64,000 bases of DNA, from NCBI GenBank assembly GCA_948474755.1, contig CAOLHI010001248.1:62001-126000 (forward strand). The letters run 5' to 3'. Shown here piece after piece: positions 1-10,964 of the stretch. The number at the start of each line of letters is the position of its first letter. Within the stretch, counting starts at the first letter, position 1. The notes under the pieces were generated by a model. The model had not been told where the DNA came from, did not search any database, and saw nothing but the letters and a program-made list of their open reading frames with translations. A program made the translations under genes and the position numbers. The DNA comes from Ctenosaura bakeri. Lineage: Eukaryota; Chordata; Lepidosauria; Squamata; Iguanidae.

Positions 1-399
1 AAACAGAGCAGAATCAAAGACTGTAGGAAAATTTGGACTAGGGTTAAGAAATGAGGCAGGGGAGTAATTTTGTGAAGCCAACAGTCAGTTCTTCTCAAAC
101 AAATTCTTTAACTAACCAAAGTGGTACTGTATACTAGTACGTGACTGTTATCTGGTGACTAATATAGAAATCAAATATGACTACATAACTAGAGGCAGAA
201 AATAGAGACACTCCATTATTTCTGCAACCAGGGGCAGCTTGTGGCACAGAACTTGGACTGCTAATATCAAAAAGTAAAGCAAAGTAAAGAACACTAAACC
301 AACCACTGTAACAAATCACAACTTGAGAAACATCCCTCTAAAATTTAAAATAAATTAAAAATAAATAGATTTGTGCTAACAAATCCACTTGACTAGGAG

Positions 400-780
400 G
401 CAAGAAAACTCTGGACTGAAGCCAGGGAGATTGTCATGGAGGAATGCAAAAAGAGACTCTTTGCAGTCATAAAGAGAGAGAAGTTTCAATGGAAGGCAGA
501 TGAAACTCTTCAAATGGCTAAAGGCAGGTGAATAGTAAAGGTAAAACGTGACAAAAATAGAGTTGGATCCCTGAATGCAACTGTTCAGCGACTTGTGTGT
601 GGAGACAAAGAGAACTACTATAAAAATAATCGATGCAGAGTAATAGAAGATGACAACAATAAAAGGAAGAACAAGAGAAATTTCCACAGGATCTGAGAAG
701 TTAAGGGGAAATTTAAACCATGAGTGAGGATGCTATCAAACAACGGGGAAATACATTATACGACAGGAGAGCATTCTGAG
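400..780 (+). mobile_element. RTE-like LINE fragment, 5' part, decayed
   Basis: Plus-strand translation in shifting frames gives stretches that resemble the region between endonuclease and reverse transcriptase of RTE/BovB-type LINEs, for example the segment near 630-700 reading roughly FHRI-EVKG with stops. The frame is broken many times, so it is a dead copy. The matching downstream part resumes near 1115, after an L2 piece, which suggests one RTE copy later split. Assigned by eye from family resemblance; a profile search of the translated sequence would settle it. Confidence 0.5.
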
Positions 781-1110
781 CCATGGCACCCCAACTGTTG
801 AGTGATTTTCCCTAGAAGTCCAACTGACATCAATACTGTTGGCATTTAGGCACCAAGTTAAATCTTGGTTGTTCACCGAAGACTTGAGGCCTCATTAATT
901 CAACCCTAGAATGTGAGCTATAGTTTAAAAACTTTTACAATATTTTAAATCTGTTTTTAACTCATAATATTCTTGAATGTTTTTAGCTTGTTTATACTTT
1001 CTCACTGTTTTCAACTTATTTAATCTGTTTCAATGCTATCTGTAAGCCACCCCAAGATCTCCTGAGGTAGGTGGGTTATAAATATTTTAATAAATAAAGT
1101 TAATAAATAA
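781..1110 (+). mobile_element. L2 LINE 3' end
   Basis: The sequence follows the L2 3' end: a decayed stretch for the end of ORF2 (about 790-880), a T-rich linker, then the tail near 1040-1085 with the pattern GTAAGCCACCCC, GGTGGGTTATAAAT, and AATAAATAAA repeats. L2 elements end in such short AAT-type repeats. RTE-like sequence on both sides suggests L2 landed in an RTE copy. Boundaries are approximate. Confidence 0.6.
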
Positions 1111-1114
1111 ATGA

Positions 1115-1310
1115 CCAAGTGCAAATTAAACAATGATACAAACAATACACTGAATAACTATATAAAAGAGAAGAAAGGATGAGAGATTCATTTAAGGAAG
1201 AACCATCTGAAGATGAACCTACAATTTTAGAAAGTGAAGTGGAGGCTGTGCACAAATCACTTGAGAGAAATAAATCACCAGGAACAGATGGCATACTAAT
1301 ACAGCTGCTT
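1115..1310 (+). mobile_element. RTE-like LINE fragment, continuation
   Basis: In one plus-strand frame about 1200-1300 reads like EPTILESEVEAVHKSL followed by NKSPGTDGI. This is the conserved stretch in RTE/BovB reverse transcriptases just before the catalytic fingers (the N-K-[SA]-[PS]-G-x-D-G-I block). Stops and frame changes upstream show decay. It continues the fragment at 400-780. Confidence 0.6.
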
Positions 1311-1598
1311 TGTTATAAGTACACAGTTTTACAGATTTTAAATCTTTTATTTTAAACTGTTTTAAACTGTTTTACTATATGTACCCCATCCTGATCTTAT
1401 GACATAGAGTGTGGGTGGGGAATGGAAGGAAGAATGGATAAAGTTCATAGTTTGGGAAAATTACAAAGACACTAATCACATATTAAAACTTATTAAATTT
1501 TGGAACATGTGTTAATAAAACTGTGTCATTGATACAGATATAAAATTGGAAAAAAATCAAAGTAATTTGTTACAGTATTCTTATTGCTTCTGTTCCTT
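1311..1598 (+). other. AT-rich sequence with possible second L2 tail
   Basis: About 1330-1430 has a T-rich run and then the pattern of an L2 3' tail (ACCCCATCCTGATCTTATGA, then GTGGGTGGGG), without the final tandem AAT repeats. The rest up to the L1 target site is AT-rich and unassigned. Confidence 0.3.
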
Positions 1599-2806
1599 AA
1601 CAAGTAGACTAACTCTCCCCTCAAGAAGCTTTCTTTGGTAGATGGACCGAATCTGAAAAATGGCTTCGATATGAGGACGTAATTGAGAGGGCAAAATCGA
1701 ACAGTCTTCAGCTTAAATCAAGAGACAAGTTGGAGCAAGAAGGAACAGTTTTAAACTGGTTTCCTTACAGGCAGTTAACTGAAAGGTTTCAGATGGATTT
1801 AAAGACATATGGAATTGAAATAAAGGAGAAGGTTGGAGTGATAAAACGACTTTTTGAAAACCCTCCTCATTTACTAGCCCAAATCACTCAGGAAATATTG
1901 CACCAGGAGAAGTTTGAAGAAACGGTTAAAGCAGTAATGATCTCGTGGGCACAGAATATTGGTCATACAATTCAACTGGACTCTTGGGAGCAGAGTTGGA
2001 AAAAGACAAACAAATTTACGGTTGCCCAGAATCTAAAAGAGAACTATTATAAAATGTTTTATAGATGGTATTTGACACCAGATAAATTACAAAAGATTTA
2101 CAATTCAGGTACCAGGCTTTGTTGGAAATGTTTAAAAGAGGTGGGTACGATATATCATATGTGGTGGACGTGCCCAAAGGTCAAGAAATATTGGACTGAG
2201 ATACATAACAGGATTTGCGAAATAATGAAGCTACAATTTCCTATGCCTCCTGAATGGTATTTGTTAAATATGACAGATTTAGTAGACGGTATGAATATAA
2301 AGAAATATTGGAGAATATTATTATATATGATAACAACTGCACGTATTGAATATGCTAAGGTATGGAAAACACAGCAAATACCTACAATAGAACAATGGTG
2401 GGGAACCTTTATTGAAAATAAAAACGCTGACATAGTCTCTCAAAGACTGAAAGGGAAATCAGATGATGAAATTCAGAAAGAATGGCAAATTGTAGGTGAT
2501 TGCTGGGTGACCTTTGATAGAAGTCTATAATTCATGGTAATATGTGGAAAAATTTCATTGTGATGATTACGGCAGATATCATGAAGCAGGAATATGGTAA
2601 TGGAAATGCTATGTACTAACGTGTAAAATGGCTGAAAAATGCAGTACAATGATATAACAATGTTAAGAGATTTTGGAAATGAAGTCTAGATCAGTTTGGA
2701 AGATTCAAGAAATAATTCATGTGAAATAGCAATAATAATATTGTCGTTTTAATTGTGAAACTTTAATAAAATGATATTATAAAAAAAAAAACAAGTAGAC
2801 TAACTC
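1599..2806 (+). mobile_element. 5'-truncated L1 retrotransposon with perfect target-site duplication
   Basis: The same 17 bases (AACAAGTAGACTAACTC) occur at 1599-1615 and 2790-2806, flanking the insert. The insert holds an L1 ORF2 C-terminus, about 250 bp of 3' UTR, an AATAAA at 2765-2770 and an A-tail at 2781-2790. The 5' end is cut off inside ORF2, as is usual when target-primed reverse transcription stops early. The perfect duplication and open frame point to a fairly young insertion. Confidence 0.93.
1616..2530 (+). pseudogene. L1 ORF2 C-terminal fragment
   Basis: The frame is open from the 5' junction to a TAA at 2528-2530, about 304 codons. There is no native start; the first start-like codon is a TTG at 1730 and is not meaningful. 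In the intact element ORF2 encodes endonuclease and reverse transcriptase; both are missing here. What remains is the C-terminal domain with the Cys/His motif C-x2-C-x8-H-x4-C at about 2120-2175 (CWKC...HMWWTC), the hallmark of vertebrate L1 ORF2 ends. It cannot mobilise itself. The lack of stops over 900 bp again suggests youth. Assignment to L1 is firm; subfamily is not known. Confidence 0.88.
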
Positions 2807-3939
2807 CACTATTACTTGTATTACAGAAATCATTCTAATTGTTTTGCATTTGTAATCTGGATGGTCCATATATAACTCTAACCTTTAAAAGAAAACACAA
2901 TATTAATTTTAAAAAGCACTTTATATGGCTTGCAAACTACAGAACTTCTGAACAAGGTTTTTATTAGCTTTATTACTCCCTCAAACTGTCTCATTGCTAA
3001 ATTTTGTTTGAGGTTTTAATTTGTTAACCTTCCTTTGCCATGAGCCTTTAATTTAGCCTGCTAAATGTATACGTTATCAGGCCTTCTGCAAATTAACTGA
3101 TTAGCCGACCTAGCTGGCTGGAATCCCAGGAAATATACAAGAATTCAAAACTTCTTAACTGGATGCTATCAAAGCGAAAGAGAACTGTTTTTAGGACATT
3201 TGGTGTTGTGATCTACCTCATTAGTAGAGCTATAGAAGTTCTCTCAGGTGTGTGTGCTTGTATGTGCATGCTGTGGATTTGAGACTAGGCATATTTTTAT
3301 TGTCAATGGCTAGGCAATAAACTCATTGACTACTAGTTCTCACTTTTTCATCATGTGCCTTAAAATAATGAAATCATTTTCTTGTCATTGTATCCTCAAT
3401 CTTGAATTTTCTTTTTCTTCATAGTGATAACTAATGAAAATATTCCTAGCTTACAGAAATATATTTCACTATCTTCCAAAGGAAGCGTCAACAATTCTCC
3501 ACCCCCTTCACTCTTATATACCTAAAAGAAACTCTCTGACCTTTATTGCACATGAACATGCTCTGAGGTTTCATCTTTACTTTGTACTTCAACCATATTT
3601 CGAATGGTGAAAAAGGAAAGTACACTGGCTAGGTTCCAGGAGGAGTTATTTGTGACTCGTCCTTCTGAAATCAATGGAACAAATGCACAGTTAAATGCTT
3701 AAGTCCCGTTGATGTCAATACAATTTAGAGACAAGCTACACAATCATGGCTCACTTAATGCATTTGTTACTGTGCTATGCCAATGCTTGTGCCACACATT
3801 TCTGTGTGTTTGTGTGATTAGGGGAACTGGAAAAATCTGAATGGAATCTGTTTGGTATTGGACTTCCGATATTCAGACAAATTAGAATCTATGTAAGGAA
3901 TTGGTGGGCAGGCAAATGGAACTTCTGGTGGTCAGAATG
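2807..3939. other. No recognised feature
   Basis: AT-rich single-copy-looking sequence with no long reading frame or repeat that I recognise. A short GT-rich run lies near 3246-3268. Confidence 0.5.
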
Positions 3940-4234
3940 TCTGTAGAGAGTTGTTGTTGTGATGATATTTATATCCTTTTTTCCTGATCAATAAAGTTAA
4001 AAGCAGTTAAAAACAAAGCACTAAAAAGAAAAAAATATATAAACAAATCAACCCATGAGAGTCCCTTTTTCCTTAAGCATTCAACCTGCAAAGGCCTGAT
4101 GAAACCTGCCTACAAAAGGACAGCAGGGAGAATTCCAATCTAACCTCTCTAAGAAGGAAATTCCAGAGACTGGGATCAGCCACAGGGAGTGCCTTTTCTC
4201 ATATTCCCACTAGACACACCTGTGAGAGTGGTGG
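3940..4234 (-). mobile_element. L2 LINE 3' part, minus strand, interrupted copy
   Basis: Read on the minus strand, 4234 down to about 4080 translates to the end of L2 ORF2 (the region of the conserved W-N-S-L-P block, decayed here), followed by a tail near 3990-3950 with repeats of the ATCATCACAACAAC type. It is the 3' half of the L2 whose upstream half lies at 6113-6640. Two LTRs (4235-5158 and 5188-6108) separate the halves. Removing them and one copy of each 4-bp duplication restores a continuous L2 order. Confidence 0.75.
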
Positions 4235-5158
4235 TGTCACCCCACTGGAAAACCCTGTCCCGGGGTCTACAATTTTGATATGAAAATATGATTCCATGTG
4301 CCTGAGAGGTCACCCGGATGAGCACGTAGGCAGCAGCAGTTGAACGATCAAAAACCAGGTCAGGCCAGTAAAATCCCCAGTCACGTAGCTGCAGAAGACC
4401 TCAAGCTGTGCAAACCCACAGTAAACAAAGGGCCCTCAGCCACTGAGGACCCAACTTGAAGGGATTAGCATATTTTCCCCAAGTTGAGCACCAATAGCAA
4501 TACAATCCTATCAGGCAAGGACCATTTACAGAAAGTCATACCACAACCCAATGCAGCTAAAGATCCTGAGACTCTGGCAACACCTTGTAATCTCATCATG
4601 CAAAGGAAGTTGCCATCGTGGAGCTTCTTTTCCGTTGCAACACCCATTGTTCTCCCCGGGAAAAGATTAGCCCTCCAGGTACCTTTTCCCCTACAAATAG
4701 TCCCAGTTTTTGATAGTTTCTTTGGATCACTCCTGGTCATCCCAGCAGACCGTTTCTCCATCTGTTGAGTAATCCCCTCAGCCCTCTCCATGCTGAGCTC
4801 TACTTCTTCACTATCTTTCCCGGACCAAGGACTTCAGGAAAAGGTGCAGTATTACCCCGCCTACAATCCCTTCAATATTCCGCCTATCCAGTTTCCTCTT
4901 TTTTGCATCTTAATAGGTCTTGAGTGAGTGTGTGAGTGAGTGTGTTGGTGCGTGAGACTTTTATTCAATAAAATTATTTATTAGACATTTTCACTTGGTT
5001 TTTGGCTTGGCCTGACCCCATAAAAACTGGGTAAAAAGACCCCGCTAGGTTACCCTGCCTCTCGCATTGCTATTGCTTGTGCTCTGGCTAGTCTCCATTC
5101 CCCATCACGTGGAGCACATTGAGGTGTCCCCTAAGGGACCCCAGAAATCAGGGTAACA
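4235..5158 (+). mobile_element. Solo LTR, family A copy 1 (sense +)
   Basis: Starts TGTCAC and ends GTAACA, flanked by near-identical 4-bp sites GTGG (4231-4234) and GTGA (5159-5162). It matches the other family A LTRs at 5188-6108, 15202-16112 and 18667-19576 along its length. An AATAAA polyadenylation signal lies at 4967-4972 and a degenerate TATA-like CCTACAAATA near 4689. The order promoter, poly(A) signal, U5 gives plus sense. It is the most diverged copy. No gag, pol or env sequence adjoins it, so it is a recombined solo LTR. The insert sits in a minus-strand L2. Confidence 0.8.
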
Positions 5159-5187
5159 GTGAAACAGAGAAGCATCTCCCTAGAAAT
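5159..5187 (-). mobile_element. L2 sliver trapped between two LTRs
   Basis: These 29 bases fit the missing middle of the L2: with the target duplications removed they join 6113-6640 to 3940-4234 and restore the L2 coding order (a Ser-Leu-Phe-Pro-Pro-like stretch). They therefore show that two separate insertions hit the same L2 about 25 bp apart. Confidence 0.65.
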
Positions 5188-6108
5188 TGTTACCCTGATT
5201 TCTGGGGTCCCGTGAGGGACATCTCAATGTGTTTCAATTACTGGGGAATGGGAATTAGCAAGAGCACAAGCTAAGCAATGCAAGAGGCAGGGCAACCTAG
5301 CAAGATCTTGAACCCAATGTTTATGGGGTCAGGCTGAGTCAATAATCAAACAGAGGTAAATAATAATTGTTTTCTTTATTTTGAAACACAGTCACAACAT
5401 ATGTATGCAATCACTCATACAGACCTAGCGAGAGAAAGGTAGGAGATTGACAGAGGATTTTAAGAGGGATTTCTCGGGGGAAATACTACACCCAATCCTG
5501 AAGCCCAGTTAGTCAGAAGAAAAGTCAGTTGGAGCAGAGATTCTCAGCACATGGAGCTGAGGGGAAGGTTCGGCAAACGGAGCGGCAGCAAGGCGGGATG
5601 AAAGCCAGGAGCGATCCGAGCGATCTGAAGAAGCACTCAAAATCAGGGGTTCTTATAGGGAAAAATGTGCCTGTAGGCTAGTCCATTCCCGGGGAAAACA
5701 ATGGGTTTCGGGCTGGAGACAAAGCCTCTGAAAGATCAGTATTCAGCATGATTGAATTATGACAGAGTTCTCAATAGCGCAGACAGTATGCAAATGCAGA
5801 GTGCTTGACCGTTGGATATTTGGCTCCTCAAGTTGCCTGCTTGGGGCAGGGAGTCTTTTGTAAGCTGCATGCATACATAATGTGATTGTAAAGTGTACTT
5901 GCCTGGAGGTCTCCTGAAGCTGCAGTCTGGCAATTACTGGCCTGCCTAGATTTGTTTTGAATAGTTCAGCTATTTTCAGTCATGCCCGTGTGTGTGCTTG
6001 TCCAGGAGCCTTGCAAGCACGTGGAGAGGAACGGTATGGGAAGGCCAAATTCTTGATATCAAATGATATCTAATATACCACAGGCCCGGACTAGAGACTA
6101 CAGTAACA
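5188..6108 (-). mobile_element. Solo LTR, family A copy 2 (sense -)
   Basis: Starts TGTTAC and ends GTAACA, 921 bp, with a perfect 4-bp target duplication AAAT (5184-5187 and 6109-6112). On the minus strand a TATAAG box lies at 5657-5652 and an AATAAA at 5380-5375, so U3 is at the right and U5 at the left. No internal retroviral genes flank it. A 4-bp duplication fits some endogenous retrovirus and Gypsy groups; the class is not resolved. It lies head to head (U5 to U5) with the LTR at 4235-5158. Confidence 0.88.
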
Positions 6109-6112
6109 AAAT

Positions 6113-6640
6113 CCTCAAGACACAGGCAGGCGTATATAAGGAGACCTGGACTTGAGCCATATAGGGCTTTGAATGCCACAACAAGCTCTTTAAATTGTGG
6201 CTGTAAACAGACCAGCAGCCAATGGAGTTTTTCCAAGAAGAGAGTTATACACTCCCTGTAGCCAGCCCCAGTAGCTGTTTGGACCAGCTGAAGTTGCCAA
6301 ACACTTTCTGAAGAGAGTCCCACATAGGATATGTTAGAGTAATTCAAACAGGATGTAACAAAGACATGTGTCAATATGGCCAAATGCAACATCCCAAGGA
6401 AAGGATGCAGCTGTTGCACAAGGCTCAAATTTATGAATGCACTCCTGGCCACCACCAAAACCTGGGTCTCCAGGCTCAGGGCTGAATCTAGAAGTACACC
6501 CAAACTGTGAACCTACATTTTCAAGGGTAATGTAAACTCATCAAGAACAGAGTGAATCTCTGTTCCCTGAACTGCCTTTCTTGTCTGGGTTAAGGTTCAA
6601 TTTGCTTACCCCTTGTCCCCTCTATTAGTGATGGTAGGTA
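6113..6640 (-). pseudogene. L2 LINE ORF2 reverse-transcriptase C-terminal fragment
   Basis: The minus strand is open from 6503 to the LTR boundary, about 130 codons of L2 ORF2. It shows the order typical of the L2 C-terminal region: LGVLLDS-like start (GVLLDSALSLE), then VTS-LNY near the L2 consensus V-T-S-R-L-D-Y, YVGL, QLVQ, and LEKLHWLLV-x8-FK near L-H-W-L-P-V. The polymerase palm is not included. Sequence at 6504-6640 continues the match with frame breaks. The reading frame appears to run on into the LTR to 5976, but that is chance. The intact protein copies L2 RNA into DNA; this copy is dead. Confidence 0.85.
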
Positions 6641-8922
6641 CCAGCTTAGAACCAAGATAGTTTAAAATAAATACCTCTACCAAATTGTCAGTGGTGAGAT
6701 ACCTGTGAGTCAAAGAGATTCTTACTGAGGTTGTCAGCACACATCTTAGTCAATAAGACATAGTGCAGTTTAGGCTGTAAATCTAATTGTGTTTTGGTCT
6801 CATCTCACCACTGCACATGCCCTTTTTTTTTGTTTGGTGCACTTTATGCATTCAAGATTACAGAAAAGTCCCTGCATAATCCTGGGTGGAAAAGGGGTCT
6901 GATAAGACTATTTAACAGGCTGTAAAGTGGACAAGAGGGCATATCCAGCCAAGAGAGGCACAGGGTAAACTAAGAGTAAATCATATATCCATGGTGGATG
7001 GTGAGAAAATTGAAATACCGATATCTCACCTTCAGTTTAAAGTAGTATAGTACAGCAACTTTCACCGGATTGTGCTTCTTGTGTTGAACATTATGTCAGG
7101 CAAAACAGAGGCAAAGGCTGCATAAGAGAGTTTACTAAGAGATTTGGCACAATGAAAATATACATTTGTCTTCTGCCACTCCTACCAGAAAATGAAATGT
7201 CAGCTTGAATTTTAAACATGATTAAACTTCCTAGTAAAACTAAGCTGAGGCTCTTTTTATTGTGTAAGGGACAAAAGCAAAACAAAACAAAAATCCCACC
7301 ATTGGCTTGTTTAATTTTTATCAATTCAGATGCAGGGTTTGTGTTGGCAGTAAGAAGCAGCCATATAATTTATTGCTGTCGCTGGCTCACTACATGCCAA
7401 ACAGGTTTATAGGAGCAGAGTATCTGCAATTTGGGACCAGCTAAACTTAAAAACAAGCCGTGCTAATTTTTGCACAAACTCACCCCCTTTTGGACAATGT
7501 TTCCATACAGAGTCCCATCATTTGCTGCAGATGTCATTATCCTGGTCAGAGAGATGCATTTAGGCTCAATCAGTTGGAAAAGAACAGGTGGAGCGAAGGT
7601 CTGAGGCAAGGCTACAGACAGGAAAATTGACAGGAGCAAGGTTATCCAGTTACAAGGAGGGAGAAGCAAGAGGAGAAAAGGAAGGAAACATCAGACAAAA
7701 CCAGTTGGAAGCAGCAACTGGAGCTTGTAGTCACAACTGACATCTTATGTTTCTGTGAATGTATAAAAATACATTCCCATTATTAATGGGAAAAAAGATG
7801 CTACACATTGTGCAATAAAGAGAAAATTGTACAGTTACCTCACTCTAAGATAACACTCTCATATCTTCCTCTGGTGTAATCATAAGGAAACTTTTGCTTC
7901 TCTTTTCAGTTAACTATTGTTTAGCTTATGACCAAATCCCAAACTGTGGTTATTCAACTATAGTTTACTGCAAGAAGCCAGATTCACAATGGGCAAGGTT
8001 GCATGTAATGTTAAACTATGACTTTGCATCAGCTGGACAAGCCTAAACAAGCTTCAGCAAAGCTTAACAGCTGGATTTTCCCTCCCCTCTCCTCTCCTTT
8101 TCCTGTGCAGTCTGGAAGAAAGTTTATCAGAATTTAAATTCACTTATCAGGAATCTTAGTTCTATCTTTGGATCAGAGATCATAGTTTAAAACTCTAGCC
8201 AGTTGAAATTGCCCTGTGTCATACGTATACTTGGATACAGTTTGAGATGATAACTGTTGAGTTAAGTCATTGCATATCTTCCAACATTTCACTGATAAAA
8301 TCTGAGAGATATGTGGTCATGCCATATTAGAGTATAGTCAAGACAGCAAAAATTATTCAGGAAGAACACATAAGCTAGGAAAGATTGCAGCAGTTTGCTT
8401 TTGCCTGAGCCTACTAAGAAGGGCAACAGCCTACACTTTCCTTTTCCTCCCTGATCTGATGGGCACAGCATTGAATGCAAACTATTTTTGGATACAATTT
8501 ACAGCAATTGAAGTAAGCTGATGATGAATAGGGAAAGTGGGAACAAGTCAGAGGAACTGGGCCATATTAAAAGTAGCTGAAAAGCAGCAGGATTAATCAG
8601 GACTGTTTCTGTCAAATCAGGCCAGTGGGAAAATGTTGTTGCTTTAGAAAAGTGACCTGAAGAGAAAAAGAGCTGTTGGCATCATGTCCCTGTTCATGGA
8701 GAACTTCAAGGCATAAGATGTAGCAGAGTGGATGTAACACACTGAGCTGCCTTTCAGAATCTATTTCTCTAGAGCTGCAAGCATCTTTGTCAGGACAGCC
8801 AGCATCCATAATACCTCTTGAAGACTATATATCTTTCACAGCCTTCTAAATCCACAAGACAGGAAAACTTTTGATATGTTTGTCTTGGTAGAAATAACTA
8901 CAGCTTGCCACCTTCCCAGTAG
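6641..8922. other. No recognised feature
   Basis: Mixed AT-rich sequence. Reading frames are all below about 80 codons and none resembles a known protein. No clear repeat end, SINE or tail was found. The first hundred bases may be further decayed L2. Confidence 0.45.
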
Positions 8923-9034
8923 TGGAGCTTAGAGTGTATGGAGGGGTGAGTGGGAGAGGCCACGGGGACAGCACAGGAGGTGGGGCTGCAGTGCTTGGTG
9001 GTGTGGCCAGGGGGTATGACTATGGGCTGGGATG
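8923..9034. repeat. GC-rich repeat, left part (split by LTR)
   Basis: Matches the left part of the repeat at 41398-41603: both begin with GAGTGTATGGAGGG and are rich in GTGGCCAGG/GGGCATGACC-like units. The right part resumes at 9560. The family is not recognised. Confidence 0.6.
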
Positions 9035-9554
9035 TGTCATGTCTGCAGCAGTGCAGGCAGTTACTTGCAAACAGCACAGCTCCTACATACAAGGTGAGAG
9101 TCAGAGAATGTCCAAACAGAAAGGCAGCCAAGAGCAAACAAGTCTGAAGGGGCAAATCCAAAGTGTAGTCCAAACAGGCAGAGTTCCAAGACAACCAGAT
9201 CCAAGAGCACAGAGTTTCAGGGCCAAAGAGACCAGCTGCTGACCCTGGGAGGAAAGGCCAGCTGGAGCCCTCTTTCATCTATGGCTGTTGCTGCCACAGG
9301 TGTTCCCCCATTAGGGTTTGTTTACTATTTAAATGACACAAGCGACACAAGCCCACCCTTTCATGGCATCTCTGCTGCAAGGTAGGTGTGTCAGCTATGT
9401 CTTCCTCTATTTGTTTTCCTGGCTAAGGCGCTTGTTGTTGTTATTAACTCCCCCTGGACCAGTTTCTAGGGACACTTCAGCCTGTGAGGAAGCCTCTGCC
9501 TCAGAGTCATAATCCTCCTCCTCGCTATCACAGTCCCTAAGGCAGGGCATGACA
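9035..9554 (-). mobile_element. Solo LTR, family B (520 bp)
   Basis: Starts TGTCATG and ends CATGACA, and is flanked by a perfect 5-bp duplication GGATG (9030-9034 and 9555-9559). On the minus strand an acidic Ser/Glu-rich frame (about 9540-9407, with the string DSEEEDYDSEAEA) comes first, then an ATTTAAATAG TATA-like box near 9338-9328. This order resembles the LTR at 25769-26282 on the plus strand, hence the minus call. A 5-bp duplication fits Gypsy or some ERV classes. The uninterrupted paralogous repeat at 41398-41603 acts as an empty site. Confidence 0.85.
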
Positions 9555-9559
9555 GGATG

Positions 9560-9622
9560 CCCCAAAAACATTGCTGTCTGGGTCGAACCGCCTACCCCAC
9601 CCCCATTCCTATGTGACTGCAC
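9560..9622. repeat. GC-rich repeat, right part
   Basis: Matches the right part of 41398-41603: CCAAAAACATTG, a CTG-GG-(A/C)GAAC-GCC stretch, CCACCCC and CCTATGTGAC occur in the same order in both. Together with 8923-9034 it forms one repeat split by the LTR. Confidence 0.65.
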
Positions 9623-10584
9623 CTTCCAAGTTTTATCAGGTGAAAAGGACAGTTTTTCTGTGTGGAAGGGACACATCTGATCAGACAATTAAGCCCATCT
9701 GCCCACCTTCTTGGGAAAAAAATAATGAATATCCAGCATTTTCCTTTACTCATTTGTTGCCCTAGATTCTGAAGACCTGACTTGCATGCTGTAAAAATTG
9801 CCTTGGAACAGGTGAAAGTCTGAAGTGAGACTGTTCATTTCTTTGGGACTTGTCCTGCTTTTCACATGTATTCAATATCTTCTCATTGTAGTGATAAGTG
9901 ACAGTTTGTATAAGGAATAACAAAACACACAGGGAAGGGAGCACTCTACTTCCATCTTTCTTTATTGTCACTCTGCTCACATGGCAAGCCTGAAGAGGAG
10001 AACCTCCTATATGAGTGGAGGCTCTTCACACAAGCTAGAACACTGGAAAATCAGGGTTCAGAAATTGATGGAGTGACTACATGTACACAGGAGACTCTCT
10101 GCTTCAGGCAAAGGTGGGATGGAACTAGCATGCTTCCATTTGTTTTGTGAATCTTTATTTAGTGCACCTGAATAGGGCTAGAGGTTTGGAGTGTGTGTGA
10201 GTGTGTGCTGTAAAACAGAGAATCTCTTAGCTATTAAGTCTTATCAACAGGGTTATTGCATGTATGATTATGAAATAATAAGAAAGTCTAACACTAAAAT
10301 TGTTGGGGTAGGTTTCAGTTAAAGGTTATCTGACCCTCAAAACAAATAACTGGCTCATATTTCTTGATATATTCTTGTTTCAGAATGGTGGGAGGGAGAG
10401 GTGGTGGCAGGTGTTACTGATTAGCTAGAAGTGACCATTCCTGGTCCATCTTGCAAGGTAGGAAGGAGCAGGCCATGGCAGAATCATGACAGAGACAGAA
10501 TTTGGGCTGCTAAATGTGGTTGAATGAAATGAGTAAAGGTCATAGGTAGGGAAGCAATGGAAAATACAGGCTAAAAAGATTATG
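9623..10584. other. No recognised feature
   Basis: Ordinary AT-rich sequence with short frames only. A GTGTGTGAGTGTGTG run lies near 10190-10207. Confidence 0.45.
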
Positions 10585-10790
10585 AGAGGGCAAGATCCTG
10601 TCTGATCTTGGAAACTAAGCAAGGTCAGCCCTAGTTAGCCCTTGGAGGGGAGACTACTGACAAATAAAAGGTGTTGGAGGAAGGAATCAGTAAAACCACA
10701 TCAGAACATTCCTTGCTTAAGAAAGCTGTATGAAACTGATCGGTTCACTGTAAGTTGACAGATGACTTGAAGGCACATACAAGCAAGACT
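10585..10790 (+). mobile_element. 5S-Sauria SINE
   Basis: The head (about 10588-10660) follows the internal promoter region of 5S rRNA: ATCCTGTCTGATCTTGGAAA, CTAAGCAAGGTC, then TTAGCCCTTGGAGGGGAGAC. The 5S A-box and C-box are still visible. The tail has AAGTTGACAGATGACTTGAA and GGCACATAC, the RTE/BovB-like 3' end shared by Sauria SINEs and used for copying by that LINE. It is a diverged pol III-type retroposon, not a working 5S gene. Confidence 0.85.
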
Positions 10791-10964
10791 GTTGGGAACT
10801 TTAGACGTAAGGAGGATAAGTTCCTCCTTACCTTTGAAGGCAAAGTAAGGGTAGAAGAAGATGTAACAGAACTACAATGCAAAAGAAAATACTATGAAAA
10901 TTTGCCTACTTCCAGCTTTAAAAGGCTACATTATGTCAAAATCCCAGCATTTATTCCTAACTAG

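Noticed and set aside
376..687. 103-codon minus frame with hydrophobic stretches
   Set aside because: Antisense to an RTE-like fragment; apparent membrane segments come from T-rich sequence.
4249..4260. Left end of LTR copy 1 at the inner TGTCCC
   Set aside because: The flanks there do not match; the start at 4235 gives near-identical 4-bp flanks, the expected length, and a continuous L2 after removal.
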